From contig JACFMQ010000021.1 in assembly GCA_019455325.1 (NCBI GenBank), positions 1-38,882 of the forward strand: a stretch of DNA of 38,882 nucleotides. The letters are read 5' to 3'. The notes beneath the pieces are model-generated. The model did not search any database. It was given only the letters and a program-made list of their open reading frames with translations, and was not told the DNA's origin. Of the stretch, positions 25,409-33,273 are shown in pieces. Source of the DNA: Rhodocyclaceae bacterium. GTDB taxonomy: Bacteria; Pseudomonadota; Gammaproteobacteria; Burkholderiales; Rhodocyclaceae. Position 1 is the stretch's first letter; every line of letters starts with the position of its first letter. Both the position numbers and the translations under genes were made by a program.

Positions 25409-26416
25409 ATGCTGCTCGCGCAAGGATCCTCTGAGGCGGCCCGCAGCCTGCTCTCCCGCCATCTGCTGTTCAAGACCTCCGACCCGACCGAGGCCAGGGA
25501 GCGCGTGGCGCGCGTCTACTGCCCGCACGAACTGGAGATCGTCGGCCGCGAAGAGCCGCTGGTCGACACCGCCATGAGCCGCGTGTCGCTCGGCGGCGTC
25601 ACGCTCAACCGCCTGCGCTACGGGCCGACCGTGCGCATCGACGCCGGCCGCCTGTCCAGCTTTGCACTGGTGATGATGCCGATCGCCGGCACGGCGCAGG
25701 TGACCTGCGGCGGCGAGCAGGCGCGCACCACCCCGCGCACCGCCGCCGTCATCTCGCCGACGCAGCCCCTCTACCAGACGATCCACGCCAACTGCGACCA
25801 GATCATGGTCCAGATCGACAGCGAGCTGCTCGAACGCATCTGCGCGCAGCACCTCGGCCACGACCTGCGCCGCTCCCTGCAGTTCCGGCTCGACCTGTGC
25901 ATGGACCCGTCCGGCGGCGGCGCCTGGCCGGCGCTCGTCTCCTACCTGCTGGCGATGTTCGGCGGCCCGGCGCCGCAGCCCGTGACGCCGGCGCTGCGCG
26001 CCTCGATCGAGCACCTGATCGTGGTCACGCTGCTGCACTCCCAGCCGAACAACTACAGCGAGGAGCTGCTGCAGCCGCCGCCGCCGATCGCGCCGAGCCA
26101 CGTCAAGCGCGTCGAGGACTACATCCGGGCGCACGCCGGCGAACCGCTGACCGTCGCCGACCTCGCCGCCTACGCCGGCGTCAGCGCCAGCGCCCTCTAC
26201 GCGGGCTTCCGCGACTTCCGCAACACCAGCCCGATGGCCTACCTGCGCAGCGAGCGGCTGCAGCGCGTGCGCGACGAGCTGCAGCGCACCTCCCCGGGCA
26301 CGGACACCGTCGCCGACGTCGCCAGCCGCTGGGGCTTCCAGCACCTCAGCCACTTCGCCACGCACTACCGGAAGAAGTTCGGCGAACTGCCGTCGGACAC
26401 CCTGCGCAAGCCCTAG
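25409..26416 (+). CDS. AraC-family transcriptional regulator (second)
   Basis: A 335-residue regulator with an AraC_binding_2-like N-terminal domain and a C-terminal double helix-turn-helix (about 235-335) including LTVADLAAYAGVSASALYAG and FQHLSHFATHYRKKFGELPS. AAGGAGG precedes the ATG. It lies just upstream of the aldehyde dehydrogenase operon, with a 222-bp gap that carries a tandem repeat placed like AraC-type sites. It is the best candidate activator of that operon. Confidence 0.92.
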   Translation: MLLAQGSSEAARSLLSRHLLFKTSDPTEARERVARVYCPHELEIVGREEPLVDTAMSRVSLGGVTLNRLRYGPTVRIDAGRLSSFALVMMPIAGTAQVTCGGEQARTTPRTAAVISPTQPLYQTIHANCDQIMVQIDSELLERICAQHLGHDLRRSLQFRLDLCMDPSGGGAWPALVSYLLAMFGGPAPQPVTPALRASIEHLIVVTLLHSQPNNYSEELLQPPPPIAPSHVKRVEDYIRAHAGEPLTVADLAAYAGVSASALYAGFRDFRNTSPMAYLRSERLQRVRDELQRTSPGTDTVADVASRWGFQHLSHFATHYRKKFGELPSDTLRKP

Positions 26417-26532
26417 GCGACCGCCCGGAGACGACGGGCGCCCCACCGTGATCCCCCTTTCGCACGCCGCATCCGGCGCGCCGCGCCGCCGCGCCCGGCC
26501 TTGCTGCGCGCCCGCACGAAAATTTCATCGTT

Positions 26533-26595
26533 TTGCGCAAACGCGGCATCCGTTGCGCGCAATCGCTAACGGCCGCGGCACGCCGTCGACATAAT
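26533..26595 (+). promoter_or_regulatory. Probable activator-dependent promoter of the aldehyde dehydrogenase operon
   Basis: TTGCGC occurs at 26533-26538 and again at 26553-26558, spaced exactly 20 nt in the same orientation (TTTTGCGCAAACG and CGTTGCGCGCAATCG). This near two-helix-turn spacing is typical of AraC-family half sites. CATAAT at 26590-26595 is a good -10 candidate, and the second repeat lies close to where a -35 would be. The gene start follows at 26639. Confidence 0.5.
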
Positions 26596-26638
26596 CGGCG
26601 GCAAAGGCACCCCGCCGCCGCACAACAGGAGACGAGAC

Positions 26639-28090
26639 ATGAACGAAAGCAGAAGAACCGACCGGACCATCGATCTGTGGATCGGCGGCGAGCGCGTCGC
26701 GCCGTCGTCCGGCCGCTACTTCGTCGACCGCAACCCGGAAGACGATTCCCCCTACGCCCGCGTCGCCGAAGGCAGCGCCGACGACATCGACCGCGCCGTG
26801 CAGAGCGCGCACGCGGCCTTCGCCGCCTACGGCAAGACGCTCGCCGCCGAGCGCGAAGCCTGGCTGTGCCGGGCGGCGGCGCTGGTCGAGCAATACCGCG
26901 ACGAGTTCGTGGACATCCTCATCGACGAGGTCGGCTCGCCCTTCGGCAAGGCGCAGTTCGAGGTGAACTACGCGGTCAGTTGCCTGCGCGCCGCCGCCGG
27001 CGTCGCCCGCCGCATCGCCGGGCAGACCATGCCTTCCGACATGCCGGGGCGCTTCAGCATGACCGTGCGCGAACCGCTCGGCGTCGTCGCCGGCATCACG
27101 CCGTTCAACGTGCCGCTCCTGAAGAACGTCAAGCTCAGCTCGTCGCCGCTGGCCACCGGCAACACGGTGGTGATGCTCGCCTCGGAAGAGGCGCCGATGG
27201 TCGCCAGCCGGCTCGCCGAGGTCTACCGCGAGGCCGGCGTGCCGGCCGGCGCCTTCAACCTGGTGACCGGCTTCGGCCACCAGATCGGCGACGCGCTGAC
27301 CACCCATCCGCTGGTGAAAGCGGTGATGTTCACCGGGTCGAGCCGCGTCGGCAGGCACATCGGCGGCCTGTGCGGCCCGCTGCTGCGGCGCGCGCTGCTC
27401 GAACTGGGCGGCAAGAGCCCGCTCGTCGTGCTCGCCGACGCCGACCTCGACGCCGCGGTCGACGCCGCCGCCTTCGGCCAGTTCTTCTTCCAGGGCCAGG
27501 CGTGCATGGCGTCGAGCCGGATCTACGTGGAACAAAGCGTCGCCGAGGAGTTCAGCCGCCGCTTCAAGGCGAAAGCCGAGGCGCTCGGCATGGGCGACCT
27601 GCGCGACCCCGACACCTGGGTCGGGCCGATCATCTCGGAGCGCCAGCGCCAGCGCGTGCGCACCCACATCGAGGACGCCCGGCTCAAGGGCGCGACGGTG
27701 CTCGCCGGCGGCGAGTGGATCGGCAACCGCTGCCGCCCGACCATCCTCACCGGCGTCGACGACAGCATGACCGTGTGCCGCGAGGAGACCTTCGGGCCGG
27801 TGACCTCGATCTACCCGGTGGCCGACCTCGACGAAGCCATCGCGCGCGCCAACGACACCGACTACGGCCTGAGCGCGGCGATCTTCACGCGCGACATCAC
27901 CAAGGCGCTGCTGTTCTCGCGGCGCGTGCGCTCCGGCATGGTGCACATCAACGCGCCGACGATCCACGACGAGCCGCACGTGCCCTTCGGCGGCGTCGGC
28001 GACAGCGGCTTCGGCCGCGAAGGCACCGACATCGACGTCGACACCCTGACCGAATGGAAGTGGGTGACGATCCAGCTCCCGCCCGCCTGA
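26639..28090 (+). CDS. Aldehyde dehydrogenase, aromatic (vanillin/benzaldehyde) type
   Basis: A 483-residue NAD(P)-dependent aldehyde dehydrogenase. The catalytic cysteine C289 is in GQACMASSR and the general base E255 in LELGGKSP. The closing motif PFGGVGDSGFGREG is typical. Members with similar motifs oxidise benzaldehyde, vanillin or salicylaldehyde to the acid. It is the first gene of the plus-strand operon, with ACAGGAG upstream, and is well placed to act after the alcohol dehydrogenase at 30093. Confidence 0.92.
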   Translation: MNESRRTDRTIDLWIGGERVAPSSGRYFVDRNPEDDSPYARVAEGSADDIDRAVQSAHAAFAAYGKTLAAEREAWLCRAAALVEQYRDEFVDILIDEVGSPFGKAQFEVNYAVSCLRAAAGVARRIAGQTMPSDMPGRFSMTVREPLGVVAGITPFNVPLLKNVKLSSSPLATGNTVVMLASEEAPMVASRLAEVYREAGVPAGAFNLVTGFGHQIGDALTTHPLVKAVMFTGSSRVGRHIGGLCGPLLRRALLELGGKSPLVVLADADLDAAVDAAAFGQFFFQGQACMASSRIYVEQSVAEEFSRRFKAKAEALGMGDLRDPDTWVGPIISERQRQRVRTHIEDARLKGATVLAGGEWIGNRCRPTILTGVDDSMTVCREETFGPVTSIYPVADLDEAIARANDTDYGLSAAIFTRDITKALLFSRRVRSGMVHINAPTIHDEPHVPFGGVGDSGFGREGTDIDVDTLTEWKWVTIQLPPA

Positions 28091-28133
28091 CCCTCCCCGA
28101 CCTTTCTCCGCCGCCAACCAAAGGAGCCGCACC

Positions 28134-29201
28134 ATGATCGAACCGTACAACTGCGTCGGCCTGATCCCCACCGTCTGGGGCATCCGCCGCCGCGAAGACA
28201 TCATGAAGAACATCGAGCATCTCGCCCACCTGACCAAGGCCGCGGCTTGGCTGTCGCGCCTGGACATCCCGGTGCGCCTGCTGGTCATCCCCGAGGGCGG
28301 CCTGCAGGGCTTCAACGACGAAGTGCTCGACGTGGACCACGCCGACTTCGCCAACACCTGCTGCATCGACATTCCCGGCCCGGAGACCGACGCGCTCGGC
28401 CAGATCGCGCGCGAGTACGGCGTCTTCATCATGGCCCAGGCCAAGGCCCGGCACCCGGAATGGAAGGACCGCTTCTTCAACGTCGGCTTCGTCATCGACC
28501 CGGACGGCGCGGTGATCATGCAGCACTACAAGCTGGCCACCCTGTACCCGGTCGAGCACAGCATGACGCCGCACGACGTCTTCGACTGGTGGATCGAGAA
28601 GTACGGCCGCACGCTGCAGGCTTTCTGGCCGGTGGTCGACACCGCCATCGGGCGGCTCGGCGTGATGATGGCCAACGAGGCGTCCTACCCGGAGAACGGC
28701 CGCGGCCTGGCGATGAACGGCTGCGAGGTGGCCTACCGCGCCTCCTTCCCGCATCCGGGCACCGGCAACGACTTCTTCGAGATCTCCTCGCGCGCCCGCG
28801 CCCTGGAAAACAACATGTACGTGCTGTCGCCGAACATGGGCACCTACTACCTGTTCCCGGATTCGACGACGCCGATCGACACCTTCGGCGGGCGCTCGTA
28901 CATCATCGACCACCGCGGCGCCATCGTCGGCAAGCAGGAGTACGGCGCCGGCTCGACCTACGTCGCCGGCGTCATCAACATCGAGCAGTTGCGCCACCAC
29001 CGCGCCAACGCGCAGGTGTCGAACTGGCTGAAGGACGTGCGCACCGAACTGGCGCAGATCATCTACGAGCAGCCGGTCTACCCGAAGAACCTGTACCTCG
29101 ACCGCGAGCCGATGAAGCACGAGGAATACAAGAAAGAGATCATCGACCGCCAGATCGCGCTGCTGCAGACGCGCGACGTCTGGAAGAAGCCCGGCCGCTG
29201 A
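28134..29201 (+). CDS. Nitrilase-superfamily protein lacking the catalytic cysteine
   Basis: A 355-residue carbon-nitrogen hydrolase fold protein resembling aliphatic amidase or formamidase. Two members of the triad are in place: E54 in VIPEGG and K133 in HYKLATL. The nucleophile region reads GVMMANEASYPENGR, aligning A180 with the Cys of the family pattern (I-C-x-D/E-x-x-x-P-E). The codon at 28671-28673 is GCC, so this is not a reading-frame artefact. The rest of the fold looks intact and the gene is not decayed. It may bind rather than cleave an amide or nitrile, or use another residue. It is 43 nt after the aldehyde dehydrogenase gene. Confidence 0.88.
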   Translation: MIEPYNCVGLIPTVWGIRRREDIMKNIEHLAHLTKAAAWLSRLDIPVRLLVIPEGGLQGFNDEVLDVDHADFANTCCIDIPGPETDALGQIAREYGVFIMAQAKARHPEWKDRFFNVGFVIDPDGAVIMQHYKLATLYPVEHSMTPHDVFDWWIEKYGRTLQAFWPVVDTAIGRLGVMMANEASYPENGRGLAMNGCEVAYRASFPHPGTGNDFFEISSRARALENNMYVLSPNMGTYYLFPDSTTPIDTFGGRSYIIDHRGAIVGKQEYGAGSTYVAGVINIEQLRHHRANAQVSNWLKDVRTELAQIIYEQPVYPKNLYLDREPMKHEEYKKEIIDRQIALLQTRDVWKKPGR

Positions 29202-29307
29202 AGGCCGCAGACGCGGGAGGAGGAACGCCGATGCAAGCGCGGGCCGCCGGGCGGACGCGCCATCGGCCGCCTCCGGCCCGGTGACGGACGCCCCAGGAGG
29301 ATCGACC

Positions 29308-30096
29308 ATGCCGCATCCCCACGCCTCGACCGCAGGCGCGCCGCTACGCCTGGCGGGCCTGCTCTACGGCGTCGCCGCCTACGCCGCCTTCAACGGCGTC
29401 GTCCTCTATTGCGTCGGCTTTCTCGGCAACTTTCTCGTCCCGCTTTCGATCGACGCCGGACGCGCCCCGGACGCGCCGGGCGCGCTGCCGATCGACCTCG
29501 CCCTGCTCGCGCTGTTCGGCGTCCAGCACAGCCTGATGGCGCGGCCGGGCTTCAAGGCGTGGATGACGCGCCGCGTACACGCCAGCCTCGAGCGCGCCAC
29601 CTACGTCGTCCTGTCGAGCGCGGCACTCGCCTTCGTGATGTGGCAATGGCGCCCGCTGCCGGCCATCGTCTGGCAGGTCGACGCCGCCTGGGCGCAGACC
29701 GCGCTGTGGCTCCTGTTCGCCGCGGGATGGACGCTGGCGCTGGCGGCGACCTTCTTCACCGACCATTTCGAACTGCTCGGCGTGAAGCAGGCGCTCGCCT
29801 ATTTCCGCGGCCGCCCGTACGTGCCGGGCGAGTTCCGCGAGGCGGCCGTCTACCGCTGGGTGCGCCATCCCATCATGCTCGGCCAGATCGTCGCCTTCTG
29901 GGCGACGCCGACGATGAGCGCCGGCCATCTGCTGTTCGCCGCCGCCATGCTGGCCTACACCCTGGTCGGCCTCTACTTCGAAGAACGCGATCTCGTCGCC
30001 GCCCACGGCGACGCCTACCGCGACTATCAGCGGCGCACGCCCAAACTGATCCCGCGGCCGCCGAGGCCGCAGACACGGAAGGAGGAACATCGATGA
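29308..30096 (+). CDS. NnrU/isoprenylcysteine-type membrane methyltransferase, MddA-like
   Basis: A 262-residue integral membrane protein with about five to six hydrophobic segments. The C-terminal part has RHPIMLGQIVAFWATP, EERDLVAAHG and the closing YRDYQRRTPKLIP, the SAM-binding region of the isoprenylcysteine methyltransferase-like fold. FGVQHSLMARPGFKAWM matches the MddA/NnrU group; MddA methylates methanethiol to dimethyl sulfide. ATG 29308 has AGGAGG at 7 nt. The stop overlaps the next start as ATGA. A thiol or other small-molecule substrate is likely; calling it MddA is inference. Confidence 0.8.
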   Translation: MPHPHASTAGAPLRLAGLLYGVAAYAAFNGVVLYCVGFLGNFLVPLSIDAGRAPDAPGALPIDLALLALFGVQHSLMARPGFKAWMTRRVHASLERATYVVLSSAALAFVMWQWRPLPAIVWQVDAAWAQTALWLLFAAGWTLALAATFFTDHFELLGVKQALAYFRGRPYVPGEFREAAVYRWVRHPIMLGQIVAFWATPTMSAGHLLFAAAMLAYTLVGLYFEERDLVAAHGDAYRDYQRRTPKLIPRPPRPQTRKEEHR

Positions 30097-31181
30097 AAAC
30101 CAAGGCCGCCGTCGTCGGCGGGAAATCCGGCAAATTCGAGATCGACGAGGTCGAGCTGGCCGAGCTGCGCGACGACGAGGTGCTGGTGCGCGTCGTCGGC
30201 GTCGGCGTCTGCCACACCGACCTGATCTGCCGCGACCAGCTCTATCCGGTGAGCTTCCCGGCGGTGTTCGGCCACGAAGGCTCGGGCGTCGTCGAGAAGG
30301 TCGGCGCCAAGGTCGGCAAGGTCCGGCCGGGCGACCACGTGGTCATGACCTACCGCGCCTGCGGCCGCTGTCCGGCCTGCCGGCGCGGCGACCCGACGCA
30401 CTGCGCCGAGATCTTCGGCTGCAACTTCGGCGGCCGGCGCGCCGACGGCTCGGCCACCGTGCACCGGCACGGCCTGCCGATCTTCGGCAACTTCTTCAAC
30501 CAGTCCTCCTTCGCCGCCTACGCGCTCGCCAACGAGGCGAACACGGTGAAGGTGGACAGCGAAGCGCCGCTCGAATACCTGGGGCCGCTCGGCTGCGGCA
30601 TCCAGACCGGCGCCGGCGCGGTGATGAACGTCCTCAGGCCGGCGGCCGGTTCGAGCATCGCCGTCTTCGGCTGCGGCTCGGTCGGGCTGGCGGCGATCAT
30701 GGCCGCGCACGTCGTCGGCTGCACCACCGTCGTCGCCGTCGATCCGCAGGAGAGCAGGCGCTCGCTGGCGCTGGAACTGGGCGCCAGCCACGCCTTCGAC
30801 CCGACGCAGGGCGACGTCGTCGCGGAAATCCAGAAGCTCGGCGGCGCCGACTTCTCGCTCGAATGCACCGGCATTCCGGCGGTCTTCCGCCAGGCCGTCG
30901 ACTGCCTCGCCGTGCCCGGCGTCTGCGGGCTGGTCGGCGCGGCGCCGCTCGGCACCGAGGTGACGCTGGACATGAACAACATCATGTTCGGCCGCAGCGT
31001 GGTCGGCATCATCGAAGGACAGAGCGTGCCCGACGAATTCATTCCGCGGCTGGTCGCCCTCTTCCGCCAGGGGCGCCTGCCGCTCGAAAAGCTGGTGCGC
31101 TTCTACGCGCTCGACGAGATCGACCAGGCCGTGCGCGACGCCGAGAGCGGCCAGGTGGTCAAGGCGATCCTGCGGCCCTGA
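30093..31181 (+). CDS. Zinc-dependent alcohol dehydrogenase, aryl-alcohol type
   Basis: A 362-residue medium-chain alcohol dehydrogenase. Catalytic zinc ligands are C40, H61 with E62 next, and the Cys in LGCGIQTG. The structural zinc site is C90, C93, C96 and C104. The NAD loop reads VFGCGSVGLAA, followed by VDPQ, where Asp favours NAD. It resembles benzyl/aryl-alcohol dehydrogenases (XylB type), which pair with a benzaldehyde dehydrogenase; such a gene is present at 26639. It overlaps the upstream methyltransferase gene by four bases. Confidence 0.93.
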   Translation: MKTKAAVVGGKSGKFEIDEVELAELRDDEVLVRVVGVGVCHTDLICRDQLYPVSFPAVFGHEGSGVVEKVGAKVGKVRPGDHVVMTYRACGRCPACRRGDPTHCAEIFGCNFGGRRADGSATVHRHGLPIFGNFFNQSSFAAYALANEANTVKVDSEAPLEYLGPLGCGIQTGAGAVMNVLRPAAGSSIAVFGCGSVGLAAIMAAHVVGCTTVVAVDPQESRRSLALELGASHAFDPTQGDVVAEIQKLGGADFSLECTGIPAVFRQAVDCLAVPGVCGLVGAAPLGTEVTLDMNNIMFGRSVVGIIEGQSVPDEFIPRLVALFRQGRLPLEKLVRFYALDEIDQAVRDAESGQVVKAILRP

Positions 31182-31222
31182 ACGCGGGCCGCGTCATCAT
31201 CAAAAAAAAGGAGGAGATTTCG

Positions 31223-31546
31223 ATGCACAAGCACTATTTGACGACGGCCGGCCGCTCGCTGCTGGCCTGCGCGCTCGCCGCGACGGCGACGACCGCCGCG
31301 GCCGCCGGCGACGCTGCCGCGGCCATGGCCAAGGTCGGCACCTGCGTCGCCTGCCACGGCGCCGACGGCATCGGCAAGGCGCCGCAGTACCCGAACCTGC
31401 AGGGGCAGAAGGCCGCCTACCTGGAAAAGCAGTTGCGCGCCTTCCGCTCCGGCGAGCGCAAGGATTCGAACATGAATGCGCTGGCCAGGCCGCTGTCGGA
31501 CGCCGACATCGTCAACCTGTCGGCCTATTTCGAGCAGCTCAGATAA
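31223..31546 (+). CDS. Small periplasmic class I cytochrome c (c553-like)
   Basis: A 107-residue protein with a signal peptide (about residues 1-28, ending in an Ala-rich region) and a single heme motif CVACH (41-45). M84 in SNMNALARP is the likely second axial ligand. It resembles c553/c5-type electron carriers. It sits 22 nt upstream of an exported FAD oxidoreductase, so it is the probable electron acceptor for that flavoprotein, by analogy with flavoprotein/cytochrome pairs such as p-cresol methylhydroxylase. An A-rich tract with GGAGGAG precedes the start. Confidence 0.93.
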   Translation: MHKHYLTTAGRSLLACALAATATTAAAAGDAAAAMAKVGTCVACHGADGIGKAPQYPNLQGQKAAYLEKQLRAFRSGERKDSNMNALARPLSDADIVNLSAYFEQLR

Positions 31547-31568
31547 GCGTCGAGAGAAGGAGGAAGGC

Positions 31569-33068
31569 ATGAACGAACAAGCATCGTCCCGCCGCCGGGC
31601 GCTCGAACGACTGGTCGGCCTGACCGCGCTCGGCGCGGCGAACGCCCTGCGCGTGCCGCAGGCGCTGGCCGCGGCCGCGCCCGCGCGCCTGTCGATTCCC
31701 GGCGTCGCCGGCAAGGTCATCCGGCGCCAGGACGCGGACTACGAAATGTGGCGCCAGTCCATGGTCTGGCACATGTCGAAGCCGAACCGCCGCCCCGACG
31801 TCATCGTCCAGGCGAAATCGACGCAGGACGTGATCGGCGCGGTCAACCACGCGGCGCGGAACAAGCTGAAGGTCGCGCTGCGCAGCGGCGGGCACAACTC
31901 CAACGGCGCCTCGCTGCGCGACGGCGGTCTGCTGATCGACGTCTCGGCGATGCAGGACATCCGCATCGACCGCGAGAAGCGCATCGCCTCCATCCAGACC
32001 GGCGTGCGCAGCCTGGAACTGGTCAAGGCGGCGCGCGAGCAGGGCCTGACCTTCCCGGTGCCGCACTGCCCCTCGGTCGGGCTCGGCGGCTTCACGATGG
32101 GCGGCGGCATCGGCTGGAACTATCCGCAGTGCGGCGGCATGTCGGTGCATTCGATCGTCGGCGCCGAGGTCGTCACCGCCGACGGCCGCGTGCTGCGCGC
32201 CGCGCCCGACGAGAACCCGGACCTGTACTGGGCGGTGCGCGGCGCCGGGCCGGGCTTCTTCGGCGCCGTCACCCGCCTCGACCTCAGGCTCTACGAGGCG
32301 CCGAAGGCGATCATGGCCAGTTCGTACATCCTCCCGCTGGCCGAACTGAAGACCGTCACCTCGGCGCTCGACGCCATCCGGCAGGCCGGCGGCACCGAGC
32401 GCATCGAGCTGATCACGGTGCTGATGCACCATCCGGAGGTGCCGGCCGACGCCCCGCCGGAAAAATCCAAGATCTGCTTCTTCACCGCCTTCGTCTTCGA
32501 GGACAGCGAGGAGAAGGCGCGCGCGGCGCTGGCACCGTTCGCGCGGTCGGCGCTGGGCGGCGACAAGTGCCTGATCAAGCAGGAATACCGGAGCTTCGAC
32601 TTCGAGGGCCTTTACGACCGCTTCTTCAGCCTCGACGACCCGGCCGGCCGCTGCGCCCGCTACGCCGTGGACAACGTGCTCACCGACCGGGGCAGCGAGG
32701 CGCTGCACGCGCTGGCCGGGCACTTCGCCAAGGCGCCGAGCCGGGACTGCCACGTGCTCGCCTCCTACAACATGGGCACGCGGGCGCTGCCGGATTCGTG
32801 CTTCTCCTGGAAGGCCGACTGCTTCGTCGGCAGCTACGCGATCTGGGACGAAGAGAAGGACGACGCGCGCAATTTCGCCTGGCTCAAGGAGACCCTGCCG
32901 CTGATGGACCCCTTCGCCGTCGGTCACTATGTGAACGAAGTCGAGGCGCGCACGAATCCGGGGCGCTACGTCCAGTGCTTCAGCGAAGCCAACTGGCGGC
33001 GCCTGCAGGAACTGCGCCGCAAGTACGACCCGGCGGGCGTGTTCCACAGCTACCTGGGGCACGCCTGA
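31569..33068 (+). CDS. Tat-exported FAD-dependent oxidoreductase, BBE-like family
   Basis: A 499-residue FAD_binding_4/berberine-bridge-like protein. The N-terminus (SRRRALERLVGLTALGAA) looks like a twin-arginine signal, so it is folded and exported. H109 in RSGGHNSNGAS is the expected covalent FAD histidine. The second, cysteine FAD link of bicovalent members is not at its usual place. The C-terminal RRKYDPAGVFH matches the BBE domain end. With the cytochrome c just upstream it could act as a periplasmic dehydrogenase rather than an O2-using oxidase. It is the last gene of the operon; the substrate, perhaps an aromatic alcohol or sugar-like alcohol, is unknown. Confidence 0.92.
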   Translation: MNEQASSRRRALERLVGLTALGAANALRVPQALAAAAPARLSIPGVAGKVIRRQDADYEMWRQSMVWHMSKPNRRPDVIVQAKSTQDVIGAVNHAARNKLKVALRSGGHNSNGASLRDGGLLIDVSAMQDIRIDREKRIASIQTGVRSLELVKAAREQGLTFPVPHCPSVGLGGFTMGGGIGWNYPQCGGMSVHSIVGAEVVTADGRVLRAAPDENPDLYWAVRGAGPGFFGAVTRLDLRLYEAPKAIMASSYILPLAELKTVTSALDAIRQAGGTERIELITVLMHHPEVPADAPPEKSKICFFTAFVFEDSEEKARAALAPFARSALGGDKCLIKQEYRSFDFEGLYDRFFSLDDPAGRCARYAVDNVLTDRGSEALHALAGHFAKAPSRDCHVLASYNMGTRALPDSCFSWKADCFVGSYAIWDEEKDDARNFAWLKETLPLMDPFAVGHYVNEVEARTNPGRYVQCFSEANWRRLQELRRKYDPAGVFHSYLGHA

Positions 33069-33162
33069 TCCGGCCGCGGCGCGCCGCCGGCCGCCGAACG
33101 CCCCTGGCGGCTCCGGCGCCCGGCGGAACGCGCCGTTTCTGCATCGTCAGTCATCGCACAGT

Positions 33163-33231
33163 GCATGCTGGAGCATGCGCGCCCGCCGCCCGGCGCTATC
33201 TTTGGAAGCAATTCCTGCCGGGCGGCAGGAA
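33163..33231 (+). promoter_or_regulatory. Two inverted repeats upstream of the third AraC gene
   Basis: GCATGCTGGAGCATGC (33163-33178) is a 6-bp-arm inverted repeat and TTCCTGCCGGGCGGCAGGAA (33212-33231) is an 8-bp-arm hairpin with a 4-nt loop. TATCTT at about 33197 could be a -10. The first repeat may be an operator. The second could be an mRNA hairpin or a terminator of the upstream operon, but no T tract follows it. Confidence 0.4.
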
Positions 33232-33273
33232 GCAGGACCGATTTCCCGCAGGCAAACCGACGGGGCTCATCCC

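Noticed and set aside
31569-33068. Bicovalent FAD attachment in the BBE-like protein
   Set aside because: The His109 site is present, but no Cys sits at the usual second position after GGGIGW; the nearby Cys in NYPQCGG is displaced.
33214-33229. Terminator at the end of the flavoprotein operon
   Set aside because: The hairpin is good, but no T tract follows and it lies close to the next gene start, so it is kept only as a possible regulatory structure.
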